Shown here: one piece after another, positions 1 to 5,077 of the stretch | Position numbering within the stretch: position 1 is the first letter of the stretch | Layout of the letters: each line of letters starts with the position of its first letter | Assembly: GCA_026993285.1 (NCBI GenBank) | Contig: JALWTZ010000265.1 | Location: forward strand, 1-5,077 | Reading direction: 5' to 3' | Source: Lysobacterales bacterium | GTDB lineage: Bacteria; Pseudomonadota; Gammaproteobacteria; Xanthomonadales; S139-57 | Length of the DNA: 5,077 nt | Made by a program: the position numbers and the translations under genes | Notes under the pieces: generated by a model | Told to the model about the DNA's origin: nothing | Database searches by the model: none | What the model saw: the letters and a program-made list of their open reading frames with translations, nothing else

Positions 1-123
1 GGCCTGGGCGGTGGTGACCTCTATGCCGAGATCATGATTGCCGTACCCAAAACCCTCAGCCCGGAAGAACGCAAGCTGTACGAGCAACTGCGCGAGCTGA
101 GTACAACCTCGGCAACCAGCTGA
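1..123 (+). CDS. cbpA: CbpA/DnaJ-family co-chaperone, C-terminal end only
   Basis: Only the last 40 codons are in the window; the gene is cut by the left edge and ends at TGA 121-123. The peptide begins GLGGGDLYAEIMIAVPKTLS and continues with an EERKLYEQL helix. This is the usual end of the C-terminal substrate-binding domain of CbpA-like (class B) J-domain proteins: a GDLY strand, a hydrophobic beta strand ending in P-K, then a short charged helix. Class A DnaJ proteins normally carry a longer tail. The family stimulates DnaK ATPase and delivers unfolded or stressed proteins in the cytoplasm; CbpA also binds curved DNA. The J domain lies outside the window, so the assignment rests on the tail alone. 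In many gammaproteobacteria cbpA is followed by the modulator gene cbpM; no such gene follows here. A generic DnaJ paralogue is the alternative. Confidence 0.75.
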   Translation, partial: GLGGGDLYAEIMIAVPKTLSPEERKLYEQLRELSTTSATS

Positions 124-150
124 ATCAGGAGGGCAGGGAAGCCCATGCGG

Positions 151-202
151 TTGTGGTGTTCACAACACCTGTACCGGTGATGACCCTGCAAGGGCGCGTC
201 AT
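151..202 (+). repeat. Two adjacent inverted repeats in the cbpA-DUF4010 gap
   Basis: The first dyad is GGTGTT-CAC-AACACC at 155-169, which can alternatively pair as TTGTG 151-155 with CACAA 161-165. The second is nested: ATGAC at 180-184 faces GTCAT at 198-202, with CCCT 184-187 facing AGGG 191-194 inside it. Neither is followed by a T-run, so they are not classical intrinsic terminators. They could slow or end cbpA transcription, or act as operator or mRNA structure ahead of the next gene. Function is inference; the symmetry is directly visible. Confidence 0.35.
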
Positions 203-230
203 TCGCGTTATATTGCAGTAATCGCCACTC

Positions 231-236
231 AAGGAG
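231..236 (+). promoter_or_regulatory. Shine-Dalgarno that fixes a TTG start
   Basis: AAGGAG lies six bases ahead of TTG at 243-245. The next in-frame ATG, at 270, has no comparable ribosome-binding site, so this motif decides the start of the DUF4010 membrane protein. A weak TATATT at 209-214 upstream could be a -10 box, but its -35 partner is poor. Confidence 0.75.
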
Positions 237-242
237 TCCGCC

Positions 243-1517
243 TTGGCGTCCAATCATGCGTTACAGGCCATGCTGGAAAGCAGCTGGTTTCACTTTGTAC
301 TGGTCAGCCTGTTTGCCTTTCTGGCCGGCCTGGAATACCGCAATTACACCCTGCAGCAGGGGCAGGCCATCGCCTGGCTGAATGCGCGTACCGCCACCCT
401 GATTGGCATGCTGGGTTTTCTGCTGTATCAGACCGGTCAGGCCACACTTTTCCTCGGCGGGCTGCTTCTGCTGGCCCCGTTGCCGTGGATGACAGCACGC
501 GACCACCCTGGAGAGAAAACCGATGGTCCCATTGGCCTGCTGCTGGCCATGGTCATCTACAGCTTTGGCCTGCTGGCCATAACCCAGCCCTTGTGGCAAC
601 TGGTGCTGGTTTTCAGCGTCACCACGCTGACGCTGACCTTCCATCACCACCAAAGCCGTCTGGCCAGTGTGCTGGAGCCGGGTGAACTGGCAACACTGGC
701 CAAATTCCTGCTGCTTGCGGGTGTCATCCTGCCCCTGCTACCCGATACCCGACCATTCAACTGGCTGCCAGCCTCGCCTTTCAAGATCTGGCTGGGTGTA
801 GTGATCATTTCCGGTATTTCCTATTTCGCCTACATCATCAAGAAATATCTGTTCACCCAGCAAGGCTATTGGGTAACCGGCCTGCTGGGTGGACTGTACT
901 CCAGCACGGCGACCACCGTGGTGCTGGCACGCAAAAGCCGGGAAAGCATACTGAATGACCCTTCCCTGCCTGCCGGTATCATCGCTGCCACGGCGATGAT
1001 GTATCTGCGCCTGTTGTTGCTGATCCTGCTGATTAATCCCACACTGCTACCACAGAGCTGGCTGCCCCTGCTCGGGCTGGCCTTGTTTACACTGGCTACT
1101 TCCCGCTTTCAGGTCCAGTCCCGGCAACGGGACGCGCCCATTGAACACCTGGGCAAGGAAAACCCGCTGGAACTGGGGCTCGCGCTACTGTTTGCCCTGC
1201 TGTTTCTGCTCATGCTGGCCCTGACCCAATGGGTGCTGGGCCAGTATGGTATCGGCGGTCTGGTCACCCTGTCCGCACTCAGTGGCCTGACCGATATCGA
1301 CCCCTTCGTGCTCTCCCTGCTCAGTGGGCAGTATCATCAGGGGCACCCTGCCATGCTGTCTGGTGCACTGCTCATTGCGGCTGGCAGCAACAACCTGCTC
1401 AAGGCTGTCTACACGCTGACCATGGGTAAATTCGAGCATCTGCGCCGTGCCGTCATCATCCTCGGCGGTACCGGCGTGGCCTCCATTCTCATCGGCTTAT
1501 GGACACTACAGGCATGA
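243..1517 (+). CDS. Polytopic membrane protein, MgtC-like N-terminus plus DUF4010
   Basis: This 424-residue protein is mostly hydrophobic, with roughly a dozen predicted membrane segments (for example about 14-31, 95-113, 150-167, 181-200, 243-265, 309-331, 403-421), so it sits in the inner membrane. The N-terminal part resembles the MgtC/SapB fold: AGLEYR near 28-33 and RTATLIGMLG at 49-58. The C-terminal half fits DUF4010: GGLYSSTATT at 216-225, NPLEL at 307-311, SALSGLTDIDP at 344-354, and AAGSNNLLKA at 379-388. The reaction or substrate of DUF4010 proteins is not established. MgtC relatives affect magnesium homeostasis and ATP synthase, but transferring that role here would be speculation. 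The chosen start is TTG 243, because of its strong Shine-Dalgarno; ATG 270 would remove nine residues. Its stop overlaps the next gene's start by four bases (ATGA), so the two are likely translationally coupled. Length is normal for the family. Confidence 0.9.
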   Translation: MASNHALQAMLESSWFHFVLVSLFAFLAGLEYRNYTLQQGQAIAWLNARTATLIGMLGFLLYQTGQATLFLGGLLLLAPLPWMTARDHPGEKTDGPIGLLLAMVIYSFGLLAITQPLWQLVLVFSVTTLTLTFHHHQSRLASVLEPGELATLAKFLLLAGVILPLLPDTRPFNWLPASPFKIWLGVVIISGISYFAYIIKKYLFTQQGYWVTGLLGGLYSSTATTVVLARKSRESILNDPSLPAGIIAATAMMYLRLLLLILLINPTLLPQSWLPLLGLALFTLATSRFQVQSRQRDAPIEHLGKENPLELGLALLFALLFLLMLALTQWVLGQYGIGGLVTLSALSGLTDIDPFVLSLLSGQYHQGHPAMLSGALLIAAGSNNLLKAVYTLTMGKFEHLRRAVIILGGTGVASILIGLWTLQA

Positions 1518-2455
1518 GCCCGGCCATCCACATTCTTTCCCTCAATCCGGCGCTGGATGTCACCTATGAAATCCCCCACTTGGTCGCCGAACAGAAAGCC
1601 CATGCCCTTCACACTCGATATGACCCCGGCGGCAATGGCATCAATGTGGGTCGTGCCATGAAAAAACTGGCTGTCCCTGCCACCACATGGGGCGTACTGG
1701 GTGGTGAAATTGGCCATCTGCTACAGCATCTGCTGCAACAGCATCTGGGAGAAACCCGTTTCTATCCGGTGGAGGGTGTTACCCGAATCAATGGCACGGC
1801 ACTGGAGACCGAGACTGGCCACCAGTACGAAATCAGCGGTGTGGGGCCGGATATTCCACCGGAAGTACTGTCGAGCCTGCTGGATGCATATATACTTCAG
1901 GGCGGGAATGGCTACGCCGTGCTCACCGGTTCATTGCAAGCAAGCCTGCCAGAAGACCTCTATGCGCAACTTTCCCGCCGCATCCGCGCCAGTGGTGGCC
2001 TGCCGGTCATCGACTGTCACGATACCCCCCTGCGCCACGCCGTCACGGCCCAGCCTTTTCTCATCAAGCCCAACCAGTATGAACTGGAACAACTCCTGGG
2101 CACCCGTTTCACCTCCCTGAAAGAAACTGCACAGGCCGCACGGGAGCTGGTTGCCGATGGCGTCGAATGGGTCTGTGTTTCCATGGGTGAGGCCGGTGCC
2201 CTGCTGATCGGACAAACAGAAAGCTGGCTGGGGCATATTCCCAAGGTGGAAGTACGCTGCACCGTCGGCGCCGGTGACGCCACCCTGGCCGGCATCGTCG
2301 CCGCCTTCGCCCAGGGTAAAACGGCAGAAGAAGCCCTGCGCCTGGGCCTGGCTTGTGGCGTAGGCACGGTTCAGCAACCGGGCTCGGTATTGTTTGAACC
2401 GGAAATGCTGTCAGGTATCGGCCAGCAAATTAATGTCCAGGCTTTTGCTGTCTAA
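1514..2455 (+). CDS. pfkB: PfkB-family hexose-phosphate kinase (6-phosphofructokinase 2 / 1-phosphofructokinase type)
   Basis: The protein has 313 residues, against 309 for E. coli Pfk-2, and is a complete ribokinase-like fold. The N-terminal strand ILSLNPALD ends in a substrate-contacting Asp (D15). DPGGNGINVGRA (37-48) is the first PfkB signature region, followed later by the KPN motif (185-187), SMGEAGAL (223-230) and the second signature TVGAGDA (250-256), whose D255 is the catalytic base beside the anion hole. By family these enzymes phosphorylate fructose 6-phosphate, fructose 1-phosphate or tagatose 6-phosphate with ATP in the cytoplasm; the sequence does not tell these apart. The overall pattern, including the conserved lysine near residue 28, is closest to Pfk-2. 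I chose ATG 1514 because it forms an ATGA overlap with the preceding stop and matches the family N-terminus; the in-frame ATG at 1499 would add five residues. Neither has a good Shine-Dalgarno, which fits translation by coupling. No PTS fructose genes are adjacent, which argues mildly against a dedicated FruK. Confidence 0.93.
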   Translation: MSPAIHILSLNPALDVTYEIPHLVAEQKAHALHTRYDPGGNGINVGRAMKKLAVPATTWGVLGGEIGHLLQHLLQQHLGETRFYPVEGVTRINGTALETETGHQYEISGVGPDIPPEVLSSLLDAYILQGGNGYAVLTGSLQASLPEDLYAQLSRRIRASGGLPVIDCHDTPLRHAVTAQPFLIKPNQYELEQLLGTRFTSLKETAQAARELVADGVEWVCVSMGEAGALLIGQTESWLGHIPKVEVRCTVGAGDATLAGIVAAFAQGKTAEEALRLGLACGVGTVQQPGSVLFEPEMLSGIGQQINVQAFAV

Positions 2456-2532
2456 ACTTGTCTATTGATGCTTCCACCTGTGACTGATCTGTCTAATCCC
2501 AGCCAACACCCCGGTTAAGAAGAGGATTCATA

Positions 2533-2556
2533 AAGCCAAGACGAAATATGTGGCTT
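2533..2556. repeat. Weak inverted repeat in the convergent gap
   Basis: AAGCCA at 2533-2538 faces TGGCTT at 2551-2556 across a 12-base loop. It lies between the converging ends of the kinase gene and the reductase gene, where a bidirectional terminator would be expected. The stem is short, the loop is large, and no good T-run follows on either strand, so termination is only a possibility. The rest of the gap (2456-2621) shows no gene. Confidence 0.2.
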
Positions 2557-2621
2557 AATCAGGTGAACAGAGGCTTGCGTGTGACATCAAGCCCAATATC
2601 CCGAGCCGCCATATCGAACAG

Positions 2622-3665
2622 TCATCCCAGGCTGCCCAGCATCGACTCGTCGTAAGGCAACAGTACCGCGTCAGTACGGACCCTGACTACCAGATCCGGA
2701 TTGGCGATGAAACTGCGCCCGAAGGCAACCAGATCCATACAGTTTTCCATCAGCTCTGCCTTGGCACGCGCGGGCGTGAAACTACCACACCCGATCACCG
2801 TGCCCGGATAGCGATGACGCACATAGTCTACCGGTCGCCCCCCAAGGTAATCGTAGCGCTGATTAGCATCGAAAGCGGCAACGTGCACATAGGCCAACTT
2901 CCTGCGACCGAGCTCAGACAACAACCAGTCAAAAGTAGCTTCATCACCCGGCGTGTAGTCTAGGTTGACGTAGGCCTGAGGTGACAATCGAATGGCGGTA
3001 TGCTTTGCCCCCACGGCATCAGCCACGGCATCAACCACATGCAGCGGGAAGCGAGCCCGGTTCTCCGGGCTGCCGCCGTAGTCGTCCTCGCGCCGGTTGG
3101 TCTGCAGGTGCAGGAACTGATCGAGTAGATAACCGTTGGCACCGTGGATCTCTACACCATCGAAACCCGCCCGAATGGCATTGCACGCGGCCTCGGCAAA
3201 GCAATTGACCAGTTCCTCGATTTCAGTGGAAGTCAGTTCACGAGGGACCTCGTAGCGCAGCCCCCGCGCCCGCGGCACCGGGGCATTGAGCGCAACCTCG
3301 CTGGGTGCCACGGGTAGACACCCTGTGTAGTGGCTATGGGCCATGCGCCCGGTATGCCAAAGCTGACAGAAAATAAGACCGTCTCTGGCGTGCACCGCGT
3401 CCGTGATCCTGCACCAACCTTCCACTTGGGTAGCCGTGAAAATCCCCGGTGTCCGCGGATAACCTTGAGCACGGGGATCAACAAGAGTGGCCTCGGTAAC
3501 GATCAGAGCAGCATCCGCACGCCTGCCATAATAAGCTTGCGCACTTTCCGCGGGCACTAGTCCTTCGTCTGCAAAACACCGTGTCATGGGTGCCATGACA
3601 ATACGATTCTTGAGTGTCACCCCGCTGGGGAGGCTATAACTCGAGAACAGTTGCTGGTTATCCAT
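2622..3665 (-). CDS. Old Yellow Enzyme family ene-reductase (NemA-like, FMN-dependent)
   Basis: This 347-residue TIM-barrel flavoprotein would reduce activated C=C bonds, quinones, maleimides or nitro compounds with NAD(P)H in the cytoplasm. Motifs run in family order: NRIVMAPMTR (20-29), whose T28 marks the classical class rather than the thermophilic-like class; GYPRTPG (68-74); QLWHTGR (101-107); and the active-site segment IHGANGYLLDQFL (173-185), with the H174/N177 pair that binds the carbonyl of substrates and Y179 at the usual proton-donor position. YGGSPENRARF (196-206), the R226 region, IGCGSF (291-296) and VAFGRSFIANPDLV (313-326) contribute to FMN phosphate binding. I chose ATG 3665, which has GAGAAG five bases upstream; an in-frame ATG at 3680 would add five residues. 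The protein ends soon after PYDES and lacks the FYGG...GYTDYP tail typical of NemA relatives (about 365 residues). It follows a small membrane-protein gene by 19 bases in one operon, divergent from a LysR regulator that probably controls it. The physiological substrate is unknown. Confidence 0.95.
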   Translation of the reverse strand: MDNQQLFSSYSLPSGVTLKNRIVMAPMTRCFADEGLVPAESAQAYYGRRADAALIVTEATLVDPRAQGYPRTPGIFTATQVEGWCRITDAVHARDGLIFCQLWHTGRMAHSHYTGCLPVAPSEVALNAPVPRARGLRYEVPRELTSTEIEELVNCFAEAACNAIRAGFDGVEIHGANGYLLDQFLHLQTNRREDDYGGSPENRARFPLHVVDAVADAVGAKHTAIRLSPQAYVNLDYTPGDEATFDWLLSELGRRKLAYVHVAAFDANQRYDYLGGRPVDYVRHRYPGTVIGCGSFTPARAKAELMENCMDLVAFGRSFIANPDLVVRVRTDAVLLPYDESMLGSLG

Positions 3666-3684
3666 AGCCACTTCTCGCATCCGT

Positions 3685-3879
3685 TCATTTCTTGCCAAAA
3701 ATTTTCTGGGCCATGATAAGCCCCGGACAAATCCCAACGGCGGCCGCAAACAAGAAGAAAGCTGGGACCATATACAGGAACCAGTGCACCTTGCTGAAAC
3801 CGGTCAGCCAGATGCCGATCAGAATCAATGTGGCGGCATTGAAAAAGAAAAACCGCATCGCTTTGCTTGCCTTGGTCAT
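3685..3879 (-). CDS. Small two-helix inner-membrane protein
   Basis: The protein has 64 residues. A short basic N-terminus (MTKASKAMR) precedes two hydrophobic segments, about residues 10-27 and 32-50, joined by a turn containing GFSKVHW. A GICPG motif (49-53) follows at the end of the second helix, and the protein ends with a basic tail (KIFGKK). The short two-helix layout and the CPG motif recall small DUF2892/YgaP-like membrane proteins, but I cannot assign it to a family firmly. The start at ATG 3879 is supported by AGGAG at a spacing of eight bases. It is the first gene of the operon and ends 19 bases before the ene-reductase start, so it is co-transcribed with it. Its function is unknown; a role linked to the reductase or to handling of the same compound is only inferred from position. 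The good ribosome-binding site and the coherent membrane topology argue that it is a real gene. Confidence 0.8.
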   Translation of the reverse strand: MTKASKAMRFFFFNAATLILIGIWLTGFSKVHWFLYMVPAFFLFAAAVGICPGLIMAQKIFGKK

Positions 3880-3887
3880 GAATCATT

Positions 3888-3892
3888 CTCCT
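3888..3892 (-). promoter_or_regulatory. Shine-Dalgarno of the small membrane-protein gene
   Basis: On the minus strand AGGAG (within GAAGGAGAATG) lies eight bases ahead of ATG 3879. It selects this frame over the overlapping ATG at 3886 in another frame. Confidence 0.7.
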
Positions 3893-3910
3893 TCTTCGCT
3901 TTGATGAAAA

Positions 3911-3932
3911 TCCTGCCGTTCATGAAGCAGGA
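3911..3932 (-). promoter_or_regulatory. Hairpin at the predicted 5' end of the reductase-operon mRNA
   Basis: TCCTGC and GCAGGA form a 6-bp stem around a 10-base loop that contains the palindrome TTCATGAA. On the minus strand the stem is followed by TTTT (3910-3907). The predicted transcription start lies just upstream, near 3934, so the hairpin would be the first structure in the leader. It could stabilise the 5' end or act as a weak early terminator. This depends on the promoter call being right. Confidence 0.3.
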
Positions 3933-3940
3933 CGGCCTTA

Positions 3941-3969
3941 AGCATAGAGTGGGCTATAGTCCATAACAA
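3941..3969 (-). promoter_or_regulatory. Candidate sigma70 promoter of the reductase operon
   Basis: Read on the minus strand, TTGTTA (3969-3964) and TATGCT (3946-3941) are separated by exactly 17 bases; each matches the consensus at four of six positions. It points toward the small membrane-protein gene and leaves a leader of about 55 bases. The -35 box coincides with the left arm of the nested inverted repeat, so a protein bound there would touch RNA polymerase. The weak match to consensus is typical of activator-dependent promoters. Confidence 0.45.
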
Positions 3970-4007
3970 TGGATAATATCTTAATATTATTAGTATCCTA
4001 ATTGTTA
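3960..4007. promoter_or_regulatory. Nested inverted repeat, probable LysR-regulator operator
   Basis: Several dyads are stacked in this AT-rich divergent gap. The outer arms are TAACAAT (3964-3970) and ATTGTTA (4001-4007), a perfect 7-base match. Inside them GGATAATA (3971-3978) faces TAGTATCC (3991-3998) with one mismatch, and at the core ATAATAT (3973-3979) faces ATATTAT (3984-3990). A further TCCAT-N4-ATGGA spans 3960-3973. The site lies between a LysR-type gene and the divergent operon, overlapping the latter's -35 box, which is where such regulators usually bind. The symmetry is seen; binding by the adjacent regulator is inference. AT-rich hexamers within it (for example TAATAT 3982-3987) may also serve as the -10 box of the regulator gene. 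Confidence 0.55.
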
Positions 4008-4024
4008 CGAATAAGCTTACCAGC

Positions 4025-4918
4025 ATGAATAATCTGAGACGCATGATCGCCTTCGCCCGCGTAGTCGAGGCTGGCAGTTTCTCGGGTGCAGCACGCCAAC
4101 TGGGTATTGCACGCTCGGCCGTCAGCCGGCATATCGCACTCTTGGAAAAATCTTTCGGTGTACGTCTGTTAAACCGCACCACACGCCGTCTAAGCCTTAC
4201 AGAAGCAGGGAGAATCTACTATGAAAGTTGCACCAGCATTCTGGCCGAGGCCGAAGCGGCCACACAACGTATCCACAACCTACGGGACCAGCCGGTCGGT
4301 ACACTGAAAGTAGCAGGGCCGAACAGTTTCACCAGTCAACTGGCAAAGTTGATTCACGCATTCATGCAACAATACCCTGCGTTACGCATTGAATTGCAAC
4401 TGGACGACCGGGTAATAGATATGGTCCAAGAAGGTATCGATATCAGCATCCGCATCGGTTGGCTGCCGGATTCCGCCGTGGTGGCGCGCCGGCTTTGTGA
4501 CTCACCACGGATCCTGTGTGCCTCACCGGCCTATCTGGAGCGCATGGGCCGCCCCGTTACACCAACCGAACTGACGCAACACGAATGCATCATTTTCAAC
4601 CGGCTACCAACCCCGAACCAGTGGGCTTTCATGCACAACCGGCACCGAAAGACAGTTCAAGTGCAGGTACAGGGCCACCTGCAAACCAACAGCGCCATCG
4701 CCGTACGAGAATTGGCATTGGACGGTGCCGGCATTGTACTGCTGTCAAGCTTCCTGGTGGCTGAGCACATCGCGGCAGGACGGCTGGAACGGCTGCTACC
4801 AGACTACGACTGTGGTAGCGCCGGTGTATACGCTGTGAGCCAGGAACGGCAGTACCGGCAAGCAGGGGCGCGACTGTTGGTTGCGTTTTTGGCAGAACAG
4901 TTGGAACGATTGGTATGA
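4025..4918 (+). CDS. LysR-type transcriptional regulator (CrgA/DmlR-like)
   Basis: The protein has 297 residues, a normal length for the family. The N-terminal winged helix-turn-helix (about 3-62) has the standard pattern: FARVVEAGSFSGAARQLG, then ARSAVSRHIALLE as the recognition region, then GVRLLNRTTRRLSLTEAG. A linker helix (about 63-88) precedes the periplasmic-binding-like effector domain (about 92-295), which contains the subfamily motif VQEGIDISIRIG (134-145) and LDGAGIVLLSSFLVAEHIAAGRL (232-254). It would bind DNA as a tetramer and respond to a small effector that is not known here. It is divergent from the membrane-protein/ene-reductase operon, with the dyad-rich gap between them, so control of that operon and of itself is likely. 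The start is set by alignment with the family N-terminus; no clear Shine-Dalgarno precedes ATG 4025, so translation may be weak, as is common for regulators. Confidence 0.96.
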   Translation: MNNLRRMIAFARVVEAGSFSGAARQLGIARSAVSRHIALLEKSFGVRLLNRTTRRLSLTEAGRIYYESCTSILAEAEAATQRIHNLRDQPVGTLKVAGPNSFTSQLAKLIHAFMQQYPALRIELQLDDRVIDMVQEGIDISIRIGWLPDSAVVARRLCDSPRILCASPAYLERMGRPVTPTELTQHECIIFNRLPTPNQWAFMHNRHRKTVQVQVQGHLQTNSAIAVRELALDGAGIVLLSSFLVAEHIAAGRLERLLPDYDCGSAGVYAVSQERQYRQAGARLLVAFLAEQLERLV

Positions 4919-5077
4919 CAACGTCATCTTGTTAGCATTTTGCCAATCTAATCACCAAACACAACTTAGGGCCAAACAACAGTGCTTAATTGATACGGCT
5001 AACCAGGCGTATGGACAAGATTTTCGCAATAGTTTCACTCGGGCACCGTCACACCAAGAGACGACCTCAAGGCTCGT
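4919..5077. other. Right-end region without a supportable gene
   Basis: This stretch after the regulator stop is less GC-rich than the flanking genes. A small TGAC-AAC-GTCA hairpin overlaps the stop (4916-4926) but has no T-run directly after it. An ATG at 5011 opens a frame that runs off the edge, and a minus-strand frame is open from the edge for about 42 codons. Neither shows a good ribosome-binding site or a recognisable motif. It may be upstream sequence of a gene beyond the window. Confidence 0.4.

Noticed and set aside
145..180. Short ORF of 11 codons plus stop in the cbpA-DUF4010 gap
   Set aside because: It has no convincing ribosome-binding site, its sequence is explained by the overlapping inverted repeat, and the peptide shows nothing recognisable.
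261..653. Minus-strand open frame of 130 codons inside the DUF4010 gene
   Set aside because: It is a Gln-rich, low-complexity translation opposite a well-supported membrane-protein gene with a strong start and family motifs; it is a reading-frame shadow.
1931..2377. Minus-strand open frame of 148 codons inside the kinase gene
   Set aside because: It lies entirely opposite the PfkB coding region, which carries all catalytic motifs; no motif or ribosome-binding site supports the antisense frame.
3666..3749. Longer N-terminus of the ene-reductase starting at 3749
   Set aside because: The extra 28 residues overlap the end of the small membrane-protein gene, have no family similarity, and the ATG at 3665 has its own GAGAAG site and matches the usual OYE start.
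3960..4007. A classical symmetric T-N11-A LysR box at the dyad centre
   Set aside because: The dyads have even-length symmetry (centres fall between bases), which does not fit a symmetric T-N11-A box; I call it an operator-like dyad only.
4931..5003. GTTAGC (4931-4936) and GCTAAC (4998-5003) as ends of an integron attC site
   Set aside because: The arms are in the wrong order for an attC site on either strand, no internal paired boxes are visible, and no cassette or integrase is nearby.
5011..5077. ATG at 5011 opening a frame to the window edge as the start of a new gene
   Set aside because: It gives only 22 codons with no clear Shine-Dalgarno, no recognisable motif and no good promoter pair; it cannot be supported from this window.

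Overview
The window looks like a piece of chromosome from a moderately GC-rich proteobacterium, most probably a gammaproteobacterium. The evidence is a CbpA/DnaJ-type chaperone tail, a PfkB-type sugar-phosphate kinase close to E. coli Pfk-2, a classical NemA-like Old Yellow Enzyme and a CrgA/DmlR-type LysR regulator, all with tight bacterial spacing. The genus cannot be fixed from the sequence alone. I see no rRNA, tRNA, CRISPR array, insertion sequence or phage gene.

Left half (1-2455, all on +): the window opens inside the last 40 codons of a CbpA-like J-domain co-chaperone (1-123). A gap of about 120 bases with two small hairpin-forming inverted repeats follows. Next is a polytopic membrane protein of the MgtC/DUF4010 type (243-1517) that starts at TTG behind a strong Shine-Dalgarno. 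Its stop overlaps the start of a PfkB-family kinase (1514-2455) through an ATGA junction. The membrane protein and the kinase are therefore almost certainly co-transcribed and probably translationally coupled, although no known pathway links the two families.

Middle (2456-2621): a short convergent intergenic gap with one weak inverted repeat and no convincing intrinsic terminator.

Right half (2622-4918): a two-gene minus-strand operon and a divergent regulator. A 64-residue membrane protein (3879 down to 3685) is followed 19 bases later by an Old Yellow Enzyme ene-reductase (3665 down to 2622). From the opposite strand runs a LysR-type regulator (4025-4918). The AT-rich gap between them holds a nested inverted repeat (3960-4007) that overlaps the -35 box of a plausible minus-strand promoter, so this is probably the operator through which the regulator controls the reductase operon. 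By family knowledge the reductase would reduce electrophilic alkenes, quinones or nitro compounds with NAD(P)H, and the regulator would sense such a compound or its product. The inducer is unknown.

Right end (4919-5077): no supportable gene. The region is less GC-rich than the genes and may be the upstream region of something beyond the edge.

Nothing here is clearly a new biological system. The points most worth following are the coupled DUF4010-PfkB pair, the small membrane protein placed ahead of the reductase, the nested operator-like dyad, and the unusual C-terminus of the reductase.
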